Positions 1-9,237 are shown, counted from the stretch's first letter. The stretch: DNA of 64,000 nt from Streptomyces nojiriensis (GCF_017639205.1 NZ_CP071139.1:6323501-6387500), one strand, 5' to 3'. Notes: generated by a model from the sequence alone, not told the origin. Numbers and translations: made by a program.

Positions 1-88
1 GTGCCGAGGGAAAGTTGAAGCGGTTCTGGTCGTGCCCACCCTGCGGCTGCTGCGCGCCGCCATAAGGATGTCCTCCGGGTGTTGTCAC
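1..88 (-). CDS. cvnC: CvnC, DUF742 protein of the left-hand conservon (5' part only)
   Basis: Only the first 29 codons lie in the window; the gene runs off the left edge. The GTG at 88-86 follows a strong GGAGGAGG ribosome site at 95-102. The N-terminus is a Gly/Gln/Pro-rich, disordered stretch (VTTPGGHPYGGAQQPQGG...), as in the longer DUF742 proteins of Streptomyces conservons. The gene follows cvnB by 93 bases on the same strand, the order expected of cvnA-B-C-D. DUF742 proteins are thought to act with the roadblock protein and GTPase at the membrane. The conserved domain itself is not visible, so the call rests on start, composition and context. Confidence 0.72.
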   Translation of the reverse strand, partial: MTTPGGHPYGGAQQPQGGHDQNRFNFPSA

Positions 89-181
89 GTTTCCTCCTCC
101 GACTCCAAGAACGCAGTACTCCCTGTGGAACCGCGCCACCGCACCCTATGGTGCGATGGCGCGAAACGCACTGCCTGTCTG

Positions 182-604
182 CTAGTTGAGAAGACTTCCT
201 TGCAGCTCGGCACGCAGATCCGGAGTGAGGACACTGCCCGCGCGATCCACCAGAAGAGCCATCTCGTAGCCCACGAGGCCGATGTCGCACTCCGGGTGCG
301 CGAGCACCGCGAGGGACGATCCGTCGGAGACGGACATGAGGAAGAGGAATCCCCGGTCCATCTCGACCACGGTCTGGTTGACGGCGCCACCCTCGAAGAT
401 GCGAGAGGCACCGGCGGTCAGCGAGGTCAGTCCGGAGGCCACGGCCGCCAGCTGATCGGCGCGGTCGCGCGGAAATCCGTCGGACATCGCCAGAAGAAGG
501 CCGTCGGCGGAGACCACCACCGTGTGCGACACCCCAGGGGTGTTGTCCACGAAGTTGGTGATCAACCAGTTCAGGTTCTGTGCCGCCTGGCTCATCGGGC
601 TCAC
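182..604 (-). CDS. cvnB: CvnB, roadblock/LC7 protein (left-hand conservon)
   Basis: A 140-residue roadblock/LC7-fold protein, the MglB-like partner of conservon GTPases. It contains the family pattern NLNWLITNFVDNTPGVSHTV near residues 10-29, then VVSADGLLLAMS. The GTG at 604 is preferred because an AGGAG sits seven bases upstream and only one base separates it from the cvnA stop; ATG at 595 is the alternative. The protein differs from the second conservon's CvnB at only three visible positions. In the family, CvnB is thought to link the kinase-like CvnA to the GTPase CvnD. Confidence 0.93.
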   Translation of the reverse strand: MSPMSQAAQNLNWLITNFVDNTPGVSHTVVVSADGLLLAMSDGFPRDRADQLAAVASGLTSLTAGASRIFEGGAVNQTVVEMDRGFLFLMSVSDGSSLAVLAHPECDIGLVGYEMALLVDRAGSVLTPDLRAELQGSLLN

Positions 605-605
605 A

Positions 606-3600
606 CTAACGCTCCTGGTCATAGCTGTTACTTGACTGCTCAGAACCCGCGCTGCGTCCTTGCTGGACACCGCGCCGCAGGTTGCTCAACCTGCCGCGGA
701 CGTCCTCCGGAGCGCGGGAGACCTGGGGGCCGCCCTGCGGGGTCGTCTCCGCTGCGCCCTCGACCAGGTTGGCCTTGGGCACTCGCCGAGGGAGACCGGA
801 CGGGGTGATCCCGCCCGCCTTCGGCTCACGGAGCTTTCCGGCCTGCTGCCAGCGTTCGTCGTTGCGCGAACGCCAGGCGGCGGTGCCTTCAGTTTCCTCC
901 GGCGCCTGCTCCGTCACGGCGGGCTGCTGCTGACGCGGCGACCGCTGTTCGAAGAGGGATCCGGTGGACTCCGCTTCCTGCTTCCCGGACGGCCACTGCT
1001 GCTGGCTGCCGCGTCGCGGCAGGCCCGCTCCGGTCATCGCGTGACCGGTGTCGGCAGCGGCACCCGGACGGTCGAAGCCTACGCGCTCCGGAGCCGGTTC
1101 GGGGACGGCCTGGGATTCCGATTCAGTCCCGTAATCCTGCTGGTAGGCAGCCGGATACGTGTTCTGTTCGGGCCATTCGGCCTGCGCCTGCCCGGCTTCG
1201 AAACCATTGTCGTAGCCCTGGGTGGCCGGCTGCTGGTCCGGGTAACCGTCTTCCGTATAGCCGTAGTCCTGCTGCGGGTACGCCTCGTAGCCCTGCTGCG
1301 CCTGCTGTGCCTCGTAGGAGGTGTCGTAGGCCTGCTCGGACTGCTGCTCGTAGCCCTGGTACTCCTGGTACCCGTGCTCCGGCTGAGGTTCCGGATAGTC
1401 CTGGGCGGGGTACTGCTGCTGTTCCTGCGGGTAACCCACCTGGGCCGCCAGCGCGGCCCGGCGCTCCTGCTGGCCCAGGGACCGGCCGACCGGGTCGGCA
1501 GGGGGGCCGTCAGGGCTCTGCTGGTCGTACCGCGAGTCGTCGAAGCCGAGCTCGGCGGCCGTGCGCAGCGGGGCGGCCTGCTGGGCCTGCTGCTCCGGGA
1601 TGATCTGCGAGACCGTGAAGTCGTCGTCCGGGATGCCCTCGCCACCGCCACCGTGGGTGATGGCGTCGGGGAGCATGACCAGCGAGGTGGTGCCGGCGGC
1701 CTCGCCCGAGGGGCGCAGCTGGACGCGGATGCTGTGGCGGTCCGCCAGCCGGCCGACCACGAACAGACCCATGCGCTGCGAGATCGCGGCGTCCACGGTC
1801 GGCGGGTTGGCCAGCTTGTGGTTGATGTCCGCGAAGTCCTCGGCGGTGAGGCCGATGCCCTTGTCGTGGATCTCGACCATCACGCGGCCGTCGGGCAGAC
1901 GCGTGGCGTTGACGCGGACCTTGGTCTGCGGGGAGGAGAACGTGGTGGCGTTCTCCAGGAGCTCGGCGAGCAGGTGCACGAGGTCGGTCACGGCCTGGCC
2001 GTGGATCTCGGCCTCCGAGACGCCGGAGAGCTCGATGCGCTCGTACTGCTCCACCTCGGAGGAGGCGGCGCGCAGCACGTCGACCAGCGGGACCGGCTGG
2101 TCCCAGCGGCGGCCCGGCTCCTCGCCCGCGAGGATGAGGAGGTTCTCGCCGTTGCGGCGCATACGGGTGGCCAGGTGGTCCAGGCGGAAGAGGTTCTCCA
2201 GCTGGTCCGGGTCCGCCTCGTTGTTCTCCAGGTCGGTGATGAGGGTCAGCTGGCCCTCGATCAGCGACTGGTTGCGCATGGAGAGGTTGGTGAAGATCGC
2301 GTTGACGTTCCCTCGCAGGAGCGCCTGCTCGGCCGCGAGCCGTACCGCTTCCCGGTGGACCTGGTCGAAGGCGCGGGCGACCTCGCCGATCTCGTCCTGG
2401 GAGTCGATGGGGATCGGGAGGACACGGGTGTCCACCTTGCCGGGATCGGTGCGCGAGAGCTGGTCGACGAGCATCGGCAGGCGCTGCTCGGCGATGTCGA
2501 AGGCGGCGGTGCGCAGGCGGGCCATCGCGCGGCCCATCTGGCGGGCCATCATGCCGGCGAGGATGAAGGCGGCGAGCAGGGCCACGACGACGATGGCGCC
2601 GTTGACGATCGCGTCGGTGCGGGCGTCGTCGGAGACCGCGACGGCGTCCTTGACGGCCTTGTCGAGGAGTTCCTTCTCGACCTCGTCGTACCCGTCGAAC
2701 TTCGCGGTGGCGGCGGCCTGCCAGAAGGCGGGGGTCGCGCCGGTCTCGGAAAGCTTCTTCTTGCTCTCGCTGTTGGCGATCGCCTCGGTCATGCCGAGGA
2801 GCGGCGAGTTGTTGACCGTGGGCGGCGGCTGGAAGCGGACACCGGCCTGCTCGGCCTGGTGCTTCGCGTCGGCGATCTTGGCCTGGCCCTCTTCGGACTT
2901 CTTGGCCATGACCGCCTTGAGGCGGTTCACGTCGTCCTCGGTACCCGCCGCGACGTACTCGCCGATGGCGATCTCTTCGAGGTAGGCGTAGGAGGAGAAG
3001 GCGACGAGCTGGGCCTTGCGGGTGTTCTCGTCGTTGCTCGGGCGCACCAGCAGGTGCGTACCGACGGCGCGCTGCAGCGAGTTCGCCGCCTTGGCCAGCT
3101 GGATCGCGTAGACCATGCGGCCGTACGAGGTCACGTTGCCGGTGCCGAGGCCGAGCTCGTTGGCGAACTGCATGAGGTAGTGCTGGACCAGCACATAGCC
3201 CTCTTCGGTCGGGATGGGGCCGGCCGTCCTGGGCAGATCCTTCTTCGGGCTCTCCAGCGCCGCCACGTACGCCTTCTCGCGTACGGCGTCCAGCTTGGGC
3301 TCCTCCGCGCGGAAGAGGTCCAGGCGCCGCTCCAGGCCGAGGTTCTTCGGCATGTCCTTGACGGCCTTGTCGAACCTCTCCTTGGCCGCGGTGGTGTCCG
3401 CGTAGGCCTTGAGAACCTTCGGGTCCTTCGTCTGGCCGTTCAGGAGGGGCTCGGCGGTCAGGTCACGCTCGTTGAGCAGTGCCTGGCTGTAGCCCGAGGC
3501 CGCCTGGACGACCGTGGCTATCTTCTCGGCGTCCTTGGCCTCGTTCCAGGTGTCGATCGAGCCCTTCACCTGGAAGCCGCCCATGACCAGGCCCACGAGG

Positions 3601-3788
3601 GCCGGCACGAGCAGGATGGCGTTCAGACGGGTCGGCACACGCCAGTTGCGGGGCGAGAACCTGCTGCTGCTCCCGCTGCTCGCGGGCGGGTCCACGGGCA
3701 CGTCGACGGGCGACGCGGCCGCTCGCGGCGGCGGGGTGAAGTTGCCGCGCGCGGGTTCATCCGCGGGGCTTGCGATGCTTCGCCTCAC
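606..3788 (-). CDS. cvnA: CvnA, nitrate/nitrite-sensing (NIT) sensor kinase-like protein (left-hand conservon)
   Basis: A 1060-residue membrane sensor starting at GTG 3788. After a Pro-rich cytoplasmic start, membrane segment 1 is about residues 55-72. An extracytoplasmic NIT-type helical domain follows, then membrane segment 2 near 392-412, HAMP, and a histidine-kinase-like core with an LDHLATRMRRN helix near 533. The ATPase N box (LAELLENAT) is near 604 and the DKGIGL box near 640. From about residue 730 the protein is a Gln/Tyr/Glu/Pro-rich low-complexity tail ending in a conserved basic segment. Conservon CvnA proteins are proposed to sense a signal and pass it to CvnB/C/D; kinase activity is not assured. 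It is tightly coupled to cvnB. Confidence 0.93.
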   Translation of the reverse strand: MRRSIASPADEPARGNFTPPPRAAASPVDVPVDPPASSGSSSRFSPRNWRVPTRLNAILLVPALVGLVMGGFQVKGSIDTWNEAKDAEKIATVVQAASGYSQALLNERDLTAEPLLNGQTKDPKVLKAYADTTAAKERFDKAVKDMPKNLGLERRLDLFRAEEPKLDAVREKAYVAALESPKKDLPRTAGPIPTEEGYVLVQHYLMQFANELGLGTGNVTSYGRMVYAIQLAKAANSLQRAVGTHLLVRPSNDENTRKAQLVAFSSYAYLEEIAIGEYVAAGTEDDVNRLKAVMAKKSEEGQAKIADAKHQAEQAGVRFQPPPTVNNSPLLGMTEAIANSESKKKLSETGATPAFWQAAATAKFDGYDEVEKELLDKAVKDAVAVSDDARTDAIVNGAIVVVALLAAFILAGMMARQMGRAMARLRTAAFDIAEQRLPMLVDQLSRTDPGKVDTRVLPIPIDSQDEIGEVARAFDQVHREAVRLAAEQALLRGNVNAIFTNLSMRNQSLIEGQLTLITDLENNEADPDQLENLFRLDHLATRMRRNGENLLILAGEEPGRRWDQPVPLVDVLRAASSEVEQYERIELSGVSEAEIHGQAVTDLVHLLAELLENATTFSSPQTKVRVNATRLPDGRVMVEIHDKGIGLTAEDFADINHKLANPPTVDAAISQRMGLFVVGRLADRHSIRVQLRPSGEAAGTTSLVMLPDAITHGGGGEGIPDDDFTVSQIIPEQQAQQAAPLRTAAELGFDDSRYDQQSPDGPPADPVGRSLGQQERRAALAAQVGYPQEQQQYPAQDYPEPQPEHGYQEYQGYEQQSEQAYDTSYEAQQAQQGYEAYPQQDYGYTEDGYPDQQPATQGYDNGFEAGQAQAEWPEQNTYPAAYQQDYGTESESQAVPEPAPERVGFDRPGAAADTGHAMTGAGLPRRGSQQQWPSGKQEAESTGSLFEQRSPRQQQPAVTEQAPEETEGTAAWRSRNDERWQQAGKLREPKAGGITPSGLPRRVPKANLVEGAAETTPQGGPQVSRAPEDVRGRLSNLRRGVQQGRSAGSEQSSNSYDQER

Positions 3789-4022
3789 TCGACCAACAAC
3801 CTCTCGGCGGTGCTACTAGCTAGTTCGTTGAATTCCAGCACGGTTAACGGCCGTGTTCCAAACAGTTGAAACCGGCCACACCCAGAAGCTTATGCCCTAC
3901 ATAAACCGGACATAAAGAGCGTCCTGCGGCAAAAACGGGGGCAGTTGTGCGCGTAGTGGTACCAGGCGACCGCACCCCGTTGCCAAGTGGCTGCAATTCT
4001 CTGTCGAAACGTTATGAACGAC

Positions 4023-4058
4023 AGGGGCGGGCCGTGTCGTAGGACACAGCCCGCCCCT
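4023..4058. terminator. Hairpin terminator between the two conservons
   Basis: A 16-bp stem with one C/A mismatch (GGGGCGGGC...GCCCGCCCC core) and a GTAG loop, 24 bases past the cvnD stop. It should end the right-hand conservon transcript. The remaining 3789-4081 interval holds no gene. It is AT-richer than its surroundings and probably carries the promoter of the left-hand conservon, but I could not assign hexamers. Confidence 0.75.
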
Positions 4059-4081
4059 CCCGCGCGACAACTGAAACCGTG

Positions 4082-4663
4082 TTACTTGAGCCGCGCCATC
4101 AGCGCGTGCTCGACGAGCGTGATGAGCGCGCTCTTGGCGTCCGCGCGGTGGCGGGCGTCGGTGGTGATGATCGGAGCACCGGGGCCGATCTGCAGCGCCT
4201 CGCGGACCTCCTCCGGCGTGTAGGGCTGGTGCCCCTCGAAGCCGTTGAGGGCCACGACGAACGGCAGGCCGCTGTTCTCGAAGTAGTCGACCGCGGGGAA
4301 GCAGTCGGCGAGACGGCGGGTGTCCACGAGCACGATCGCACCGATGGCGCCGCGGACGAGGTCGTCCCACATGAACCAGAAGCGGTCCTGGCCCGGGGTA
4401 CCGAAGAGGTACAGGATCAGGTCCTGGTCCAGCGTGATGCGGCCGAAGTCCATGGCGACCGTGGTCGTCGTCTTGTCACCGGTGTGGGTGAGGTCGTCGA
4501 TCCCGGCCGAGGCGCTGGTCATCACGGCTTCGGTGCGCAGCGGGTTGATCTCCGACACGGCTCCGACGAACGTGGTCTTGCCCACGCCGAAGCCGCCCGC
4601 CACCACGATCTTCGCGGAGGTGGTGGAGCGGGGAGCCGCTCCGCTAGATGTTCCGAAGGCCAC
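4082..4663 (-). CDS. cvnD: CvnD, Ras-like GTPase (right-hand conservon)
   Basis: A 193-residue small GTPase of the conservon/MglA-like group. The P-loop GGFGVGKTT is at residues 23-31, the Walker-B/G3 segment LFGTPGQDRF at 87-96, and a G4-like ALNGFEG at 138-144 replaces the usual NKxD. The glutamine after the G3 glycine (PGQD) suits hydrolysis assisted by a partner. The GTG start at 4663 overlaps the end of cvnC by 20 bases, so translation is probably coupled. It is the last gene of the unit, followed by a terminator. Role: the output switch of the conservon, cycling between GTP and GDP at the membrane. Confidence 0.94.
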   Translation of the reverse strand: MAFGTSSGAAPRSTTSAKIVVAGGFGVGKTTFVGAVSEINPLRTEAVMTSASAGIDDLTHTGDKTTTTVAMDFGRITLDQDLILYLFGTPGQDRFWFMWDDLVRGAIGAIVLVDTRRLADCFPAVDYFENSGLPFVVALNGFEGHQPYTPEEVREALQIGPGAPIITTDARHRADAKSALITLVEHALMARLK

Positions 4664-5036
4664 TGAGCACCCTTTCGAGCAGCGTTACATCCGGCGTGCC
4701 GCCGGCCTCTCCATTGCCCGGCTGGTGGATGGCCACCATTCCGGCCTCCGCCAGGTCGGCGACGAGGATCCGGGCGACACCGAGCGGCATCGACAGCAGT
4801 GCGGAGACCTCGGCGACCGACTTGACCTCGCGGCACAGCGTGCAGATGCGCTGGTGCTCCGGGAGCAGGCCGGACAGGTGCATCGGATCGGCGGTGGTGC
4901 TGACCAGCGCCTCGATGGCGAGCTGGTAGCGGGGCCGGGTCCGGCCGCCGGTCATCGCGTACGGACGCACCAGCGGCTGATCGCCTTCCGAGTACGAGTC
5001 TCCGTACGAATCGGAGTAGGCGGGGGGCGGGGTCAT
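4644..5036 (-). CDS. cvnC: CvnC, DUF742 protein (right-hand conservon)
   Basis: A 130-residue DUF742 protein starting at ATG 5036. A short acidic, Tyr/Ser-rich start precedes the family signature LVRPYAMTGGRTRP at about residues 22-35. A winged-helix-like segment follows (EHQRICTLCREVKSVAEVSA, then LGVARILVADLAEAGMV). It ends in the typical ERVLSGLRNI. Such proteins carry a helix-turn-helix-like fold but have no proven DNA target. They are co-transcribed with cvnB and cvnD and probably join the membrane complex. The 3' end overlaps cvnD by 20 bases. Confidence 0.93.
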   Translation of the reverse strand: MTPPPAYSDSYGDSYSEGDQPLVRPYAMTGGRTRPRYQLAIEALVSTTADPMHLSGLLPEHQRICTLCREVKSVAEVSALLSMPLGVARILVADLAEAGMVAIHQPGNGEAGGTPDVTLLERVLSGLRNI

Positions 5037-5187
5037 TGATCCTCCGGGCTGGACAGCAGTGGTCAGCGTGCCGTCTTACGGGGCGGCCGGTGGGGGGACG
5101 GGATGACGGCCTGGCGGGAGTACTGGATTCCGGGGCGGGGCCCCGATCTCCCGGCCGGTAGTACCGTCCGGCCGGGAGAGTGGGAAG

Positions 5188-5610
5188 TCAGCCGAGCAGA
5201 CTTCCCTGCAGTTCGGCACGCAGGTCCGGAGTGAGGACACTGCCCGCGCGATCCACCAGAAGAGCCATCTCGTAGCCCACGAGGCCGATGTCGCACTCGG
5301 GGTGCGCCAGTACGGCCAGCGAGGATCCGTCCGAGACGGACATGAGGAAGAGGAATCCCCGGTCCATCTCGACCACGGTCTGGTTGACGGCGCCACCCTC
5401 GAAGATACGGGAGGCACCGGCGGTCAGCGAGGTCAGTCCGGAGGCCACGGCCGCCAGCTGATCGGCGCGGTCGCGGGGGAATCCTTCGGACATCGCCAGA
5501 AGGAGTCCGTCGGCGGAGACCACCACCGTGTGCGACACCCCAGGGGTGTTGTCCACGAAGTTGGTGATCAACCAGTTCAGGTTCTGTGCCGCCTGGCTCA
5601 TCGAACTCAA
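5188..5610 (-). CDS. cvnB: CvnB, roadblock/LC7 protein (right-hand conservon)
   Basis: A 140-residue roadblock/LC7 protein, nearly identical to the copy at 182-604 and with 97 bases of perfect DNA identity at the 5' end. The TTG at 5610 is favoured: it directly follows the cvnA stop (5613-5611) and lies six bases after an AGGAG. ATG at 5601 would be 15 bases from that site. As in MglB-type proteins, it probably dimerises and regulates the neighbouring GTPase. It sits 151 bases before cvnC on the same strand. Confidence 0.93.
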   Translation of the reverse strand: MSSMSQAAQNLNWLITNFVDNTPGVSHTVVVSADGLLLAMSEGFPRDRADQLAAVASGLTSLTAGASRIFEGGAVNQTVVEMDRGFLFLMSVSDGSSLAVLAHPECDIGLVGYEMALLVDRAGSVLTPDLRAELQGSLLG

Positions 5611-8600
5611 CTAACGCTCCTGCTGGTAAGTGGGGTCGATGTGGTAACTGCCGGTCGCCGGTCCGTTGTTGCCGGCCTGACGGCCCTGCTGGATACCGCG
5701 TCGGAGGTTGGTCAGACGGCCACGGACGTCGTCCGGCGCCCGCGAGACCTGCGGACCCGACTGCGCCTCGGCCTGCTGCTGCGCGGTGCCGGCCACGAGG
5801 TTCGCCCGCGGGACCCGGCGGGGCAGCCCCGAGGTCGTGATGCCGCCGGCGGCGGGCTGGCGCACGCGCTCCGCCTGCCGCATCAGCTCGTCGTTCGGCG
5901 AGGACTTCCAGCTGACGGTCGGCATGGCGCCGGTCGCCGTGGCCGCGGACTCGGCCGCCTGCTCCTGGCCGCGCTGCGGCAGCGGCTGCTGCTGCGGCGC
6001 CGGAGCGGACTGCTGCGACTGCTGGCCCTGCTGGGGGATCGCCGCGCCCGGTCCCTGCGCGGGGGGCTGCTGCCCCTCCTCGCGGAACCAGTTCGACTCC
6101 AGGGTGTCGAAGATCGGGCTGCGGGCCTCGCCGGGGCTCTGGGCCGGGGGCAGCGCCTCCGGCCGGTGGGCCTGCGGCAGCCGCGGGGTCTCGGGCCGCG
6201 CGGGCGGTACGGGTGCGTACCCGTTGCCGGCCTGCGGAGCCTGGGCCTGGGGCTGCTGCGGGGCGTAGCCGCCGACACCGGGGCCGCCCGGACGCTGGGG
6301 CTGGTAGCCCGGGCGCTCGAACTGTCCGGTGGTGGACGGGTTCATGGGGCCCCGCACGTCCGGACGCTCGAACTGTCCGGTCGTGCTGTTGCCGCCGTCC
6401 GCCTGGGGCATCGGGGCGTTGAAGTCCGGGCGGGCGAACTCGGCGGTCGAGCCGGGGCCCGAGAGCTCGTCGTGACCGCGCGCCTGGTCGCTGCCCCAGC
6501 TGGTGGTCTGCGGCCCGGGGAGCTCCGCACGGGGAGCGCCACCGCGCGGCGGCAGCTGCGGCCGGGGGCCGTTCGAAGCCGGTGCCGCGGGAGCGGCCGG
6601 CTGCTGGGGCTGCTGCTGCGCCTGCTGCGGCTGGGGCTGCTGGGGTCGCTCGAAGCCGTTGCCCTGCGGGTAGCCGGTCGGACCGGAGGCCGGACGGGCC
6701 TGCGGGCCACCACCGAATCCGGGACTGGGGACCGGGCCGCGGGCCGGCAGCGGCGCACCGGAACCGAAGGCGCCCTGGCCCTGGCCCGCGGTGGTCGGAC
6801 CCTGCTGCGGACGGCCACCGGGAGCACCGGGACCACCCTGCTGCGGGCGACCGCCCTGCGGACGCTGGCCGGCGGCGCCGTCGCGGCCCGGCAGAGCGGC
6901 GCGCTGGCCGCCACCGGCGACCTGACCGCGCTGCGGGCCCGAGCCCACGGACGGACGTGCGGCCGGGCCACCCACGGCACCCTGCGCACCGGGAGCACCC
7001 GGAGCACCGCCGGGGCCACCCTGGCCCGGCATCGGAGCCGGCTTCTTGCCGCCCTGGGCGACGTCCACCGGCAGCATGACGAGGGCCGTCGTACCGCCCG
7101 AGTCGGAGGGGCGCAGCTGGATGCGGATGCCGTGTCGCAGGGACAGGCGGCCGACCACGAACAGACCCATGCGGCGGGAGACGGAGACGTCCACGGTCGG
7201 CGGCGACGCGAGTCGCTCGTTGATCGCGGCGAGGTCCTCGGGGGAGAGGCCGATACCGGTGTCGTGGATCTCGACGAGCACGCGGCCGTCGGGCAGCGCG
7301 TGACCGGTGACCTTGACCTTGGTCTGCGGGGAGGAGAACGAGGTGGCGTTCTCCAGCAGCTCGGCGAGGACGTGCACGAGGTCGTTGACCACGCGGCCGG
7401 CGACATCGGTGCCGGGCACCGAGGCCAGCTCGACGCGCTCGTACTGCTCCACCTCGGAGGCGGCGGCACGGAGCACGTCGACCAGCGGGACGGGGCGGGT
7501 CCACCGGCGGCCCGGCTCCTCGCCCGCGAGGACGAGGAGGTTTTCGCCGTTACGGCGCATGCGGGTCGCGAGGTGGTCGAGCTTGAAGAGCGAGGACAGC
7601 TGGTCCGGGTCGGCCTCGCGCGACTCCAGTTCGGAGATGAGCGAGAGCTGACGCTGGATGAGGCCCTGCGAGCGGCGCGAGAGGTTGGTGAACATCGCGT
7701 TGACGTTGCCTCGCAGGAGGGCCTGCTCGGCAGCGAGTCGGACGGCCTCGCGGTGCACGTCGTCGAATGCCGCGGCCACCTGGCCGATCTCGTCGCGGGT
7801 GTGCACACCGACCGACTCCACGGACGTGTCCACGTCCTGCGGGTCGGACTCGGACAGCTGCTTGACGAGCTCGGGCAGCCGGTCCTGCGCGACGCGCGTC
7901 GCGGTGTCCTGCAGACGGCGCAGGGAGCGGATCATCGAGCGGGCCATGACGAAGGCGCCGACGAGGGAGACACCGAGGACGAGGAGGATCAGGGCACCGT
8001 TGATGATGGCGTCCTGCTGGGCCTCGTTCTTCAGCTCACGGGCCTTCTGCTCCATCTCCTCGAGCAGGGTCAGCTCGATGACCTTCATGGCCTGGAGCTT
8101 GGTGCCGTCGGCGTCGTACCAGTCGAGCCAGGAGCGGTTCTTCTCCCGGAGGAACGCGTCCTGGCTGGCCAGGACGCGGCGGGAGTAGCCGTCGGCGGTG
8201 GAGATCTCGGAGTTGCTGTCGCCCAGACCGGCGAGGAGCTCCTCGGTCCGGCCCTGGTAGACGAGTCCGAAGGTCGTCTTCGCCTGCTGCTCGCCCTTCT
8301 GGGCGGAGAGGGCGTAGAGCCGGTCGTTCTCCTTCAGCTCACCCTGGCGCTCATTGGTGTCGGGGAGCGAGGCGGCGATGATCGCGCGCTGGATGGAGGC
8401 GTACTCCTTGGCGGCGGAGAACGCGGCCAGGGCACGGGTACGCTTGATCATCTCCGGGTTGGACGTGGCCTGCGCCATGTCCTGGGAGAGCGAGAGCAGC
8501 GAGACGATGACCGCGTTGTACTCACTGACGGTCTGCTGGGCGCCGTTGACGTACGCCCGGCTGCGGATCGTCTCGATGTTGGTGAGCTGGCGGCCGATCT

Positions 8601-9237
8601 GCAGGACGTTGTTGCGGATCGAGCGGAGCGTGTCGTCCTTCTCGCCCGTGCTGTCGACCTTGTCGGTCGCCGCGGCGAAGGCCTTGGCGGCGGTGTCGGT
8701 CTGCTGCCGGACCACGTCGACACTGCTGGTGGTCTTGCCCTTGGAGAGGGACAGCGGACCCGCGGAGAGGTCGCGCTCCTCCTGGAGCATGGCGGCCAGG
8801 TTGGTGGCCTGTCGCGTCATCGTCGTCAGCAGCTGCATGTGCTCCAGCTGCGCGATGTCGTTGAGCGAGTCGTTGATACGGAAACCACCGAGCGTGGTGG
8901 CGGCGACGACCGGCAGGGTCAGCAGCGACACGAGTCGCGTGCTGATGCGCCAGTTCTGCATGGCGAGACGAGAACCGGGCCCGTTGGGGGCCTTCGGTAT
9001 CGCCTCGTCCTGCTCAGCCGGTCCGGCAGGCACGGCGGGTCCGGCTTTCGCCTTGACCCTGGCCTTCACGGACTTCCCACGGCCCTTCGCCTTCACCGCG
9101 GCGGAGGTGTCGGGGCCTGCGCCTTCGACAGCCGGCCCGCGGTTCTGGGCGTGCTGGGGCGAGGAGCCACGGTCGGTCCCGCCGCGCGGCTCCTGCTCCG
9201 CCGCAGCGCTGCCATCCCTCTTGAATCGTCCCTGCAC
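5611..9237 (-). CDS. cvnA: CvnA, NIT-domain sensor kinase-like protein (right-hand conservon)
   Basis: About 1208 residues if translation begins at GTG 9237. That start is chosen because AGAGGTTG lies at the same distance upstream as in the paralogue at 3788; in-frame ATGs at 9318 and 9384 would add 27 or 49 residues. It has a basic, Gly/Ala-rich start, membrane segments near 96-116 and 409-434 enclosing a NIT-type helical domain, HAMP, and an ATPase core with LAELLENAT near 625 and DTGIGL near 660. A Pro/Gln/Gly-rich tail of about 450 residues ends in a conserved basic segment. It probably senses an extracellular or membrane signal and relays it to CvnB-C-D. Confidence 0.9.
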   Translation of the reverse strand: MQGRFKRDGSAAAEQEPRGGTDRGSSPQHAQNRGPAVEGAGPDTSAAVKAKGRGKSVKARVKAKAGPAVPAGPAEQDEAIPKAPNGPGSRLAMQNWRISTRLVSLLTLPVVAATTLGGFRINDSLNDIAQLEHMQLLTTMTRQATNLAAMLQEERDLSAGPLSLSKGKTTSSVDVVRQQTDTAAKAFAAATDKVDSTGEKDDTLRSIRNNVLQIGRQLTNIETIRSRAYVNGAQQTVSEYNAVIVSLLSLSQDMAQATSNPEMIKRTRALAAFSAAKEYASIQRAIIAASLPDTNERQGELKENDRLYALSAQKGEQQAKTTFGLVYQGRTEELLAGLGDSNSEISTADGYSRRVLASQDAFLREKNRSWLDWYDADGTKLQAMKVIELTLLEEMEQKARELKNEAQQDAIINGALILLVLGVSLVGAFVMARSMIRSLRRLQDTATRVAQDRLPELVKQLSESDPQDVDTSVESVGVHTRDEIGQVAAAFDDVHREAVRLAAEQALLRGNVNAMFTNLSRRSQGLIQRQLSLISELESREADPDQLSSLFKLDHLATRMRRNGENLLVLAGEEPGRRWTRPVPLVDVLRAAASEVEQYERVELASVPGTDVAGRVVNDLVHVLAELLENATSFSSPQTKVKVTGHALPDGRVLVEIHDTGIGLSPEDLAAINERLASPPTVDVSVSRRMGLFVVGRLSLRHGIRIQLRPSDSGGTTALVMLPVDVAQGGKKPAPMPGQGGPGGAPGAPGAQGAVGGPAARPSVGSGPQRGQVAGGGQRAALPGRDGAAGQRPQGGRPQQGGPGAPGGRPQQGPTTAGQGQGAFGSGAPLPARGPVPSPGFGGGPQARPASGPTGYPQGNGFERPQQPQPQQAQQQPQQPAAPAAPASNGPRPQLPPRGGAPRAELPGPQTTSWGSDQARGHDELSGPGSTAEFARPDFNAPMPQADGGNSTTGQFERPDVRGPMNPSTTGQFERPGYQPQRPGGPGVGGYAPQQPQAQAPQAGNGYAPVPPARPETPRLPQAHRPEALPPAQSPGEARSPIFDTLESNWFREEGQQPPAQGPGAAIPQQGQQSQQSAPAPQQQPLPQRGQEQAAESAATATGAMPTVSWKSSPNDELMRQAERVRQPAAGGITTSGLPRRVPRANLVAGTAQQQAEAQSGPQVSRAPDDVRGRLTNLRRGIQQGRQAGNNGPATGSYHIDPTYQQER

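Noticed and set aside
660..3869. A 1069-codon open frame opposite the left cvnA
   Set aside because: High-GC antisense shadow. Composition is Arg/Gly/Leu repeats without domains, and the minus-strand CvnA has clear domain structure.
1..9237. Idea that the conservons are an undescribed system
   Set aside because: The cvnA-B-C-D architecture is an established actinobacterial GTPase module. No extra gene such as a cytochrome P450 is attached here.
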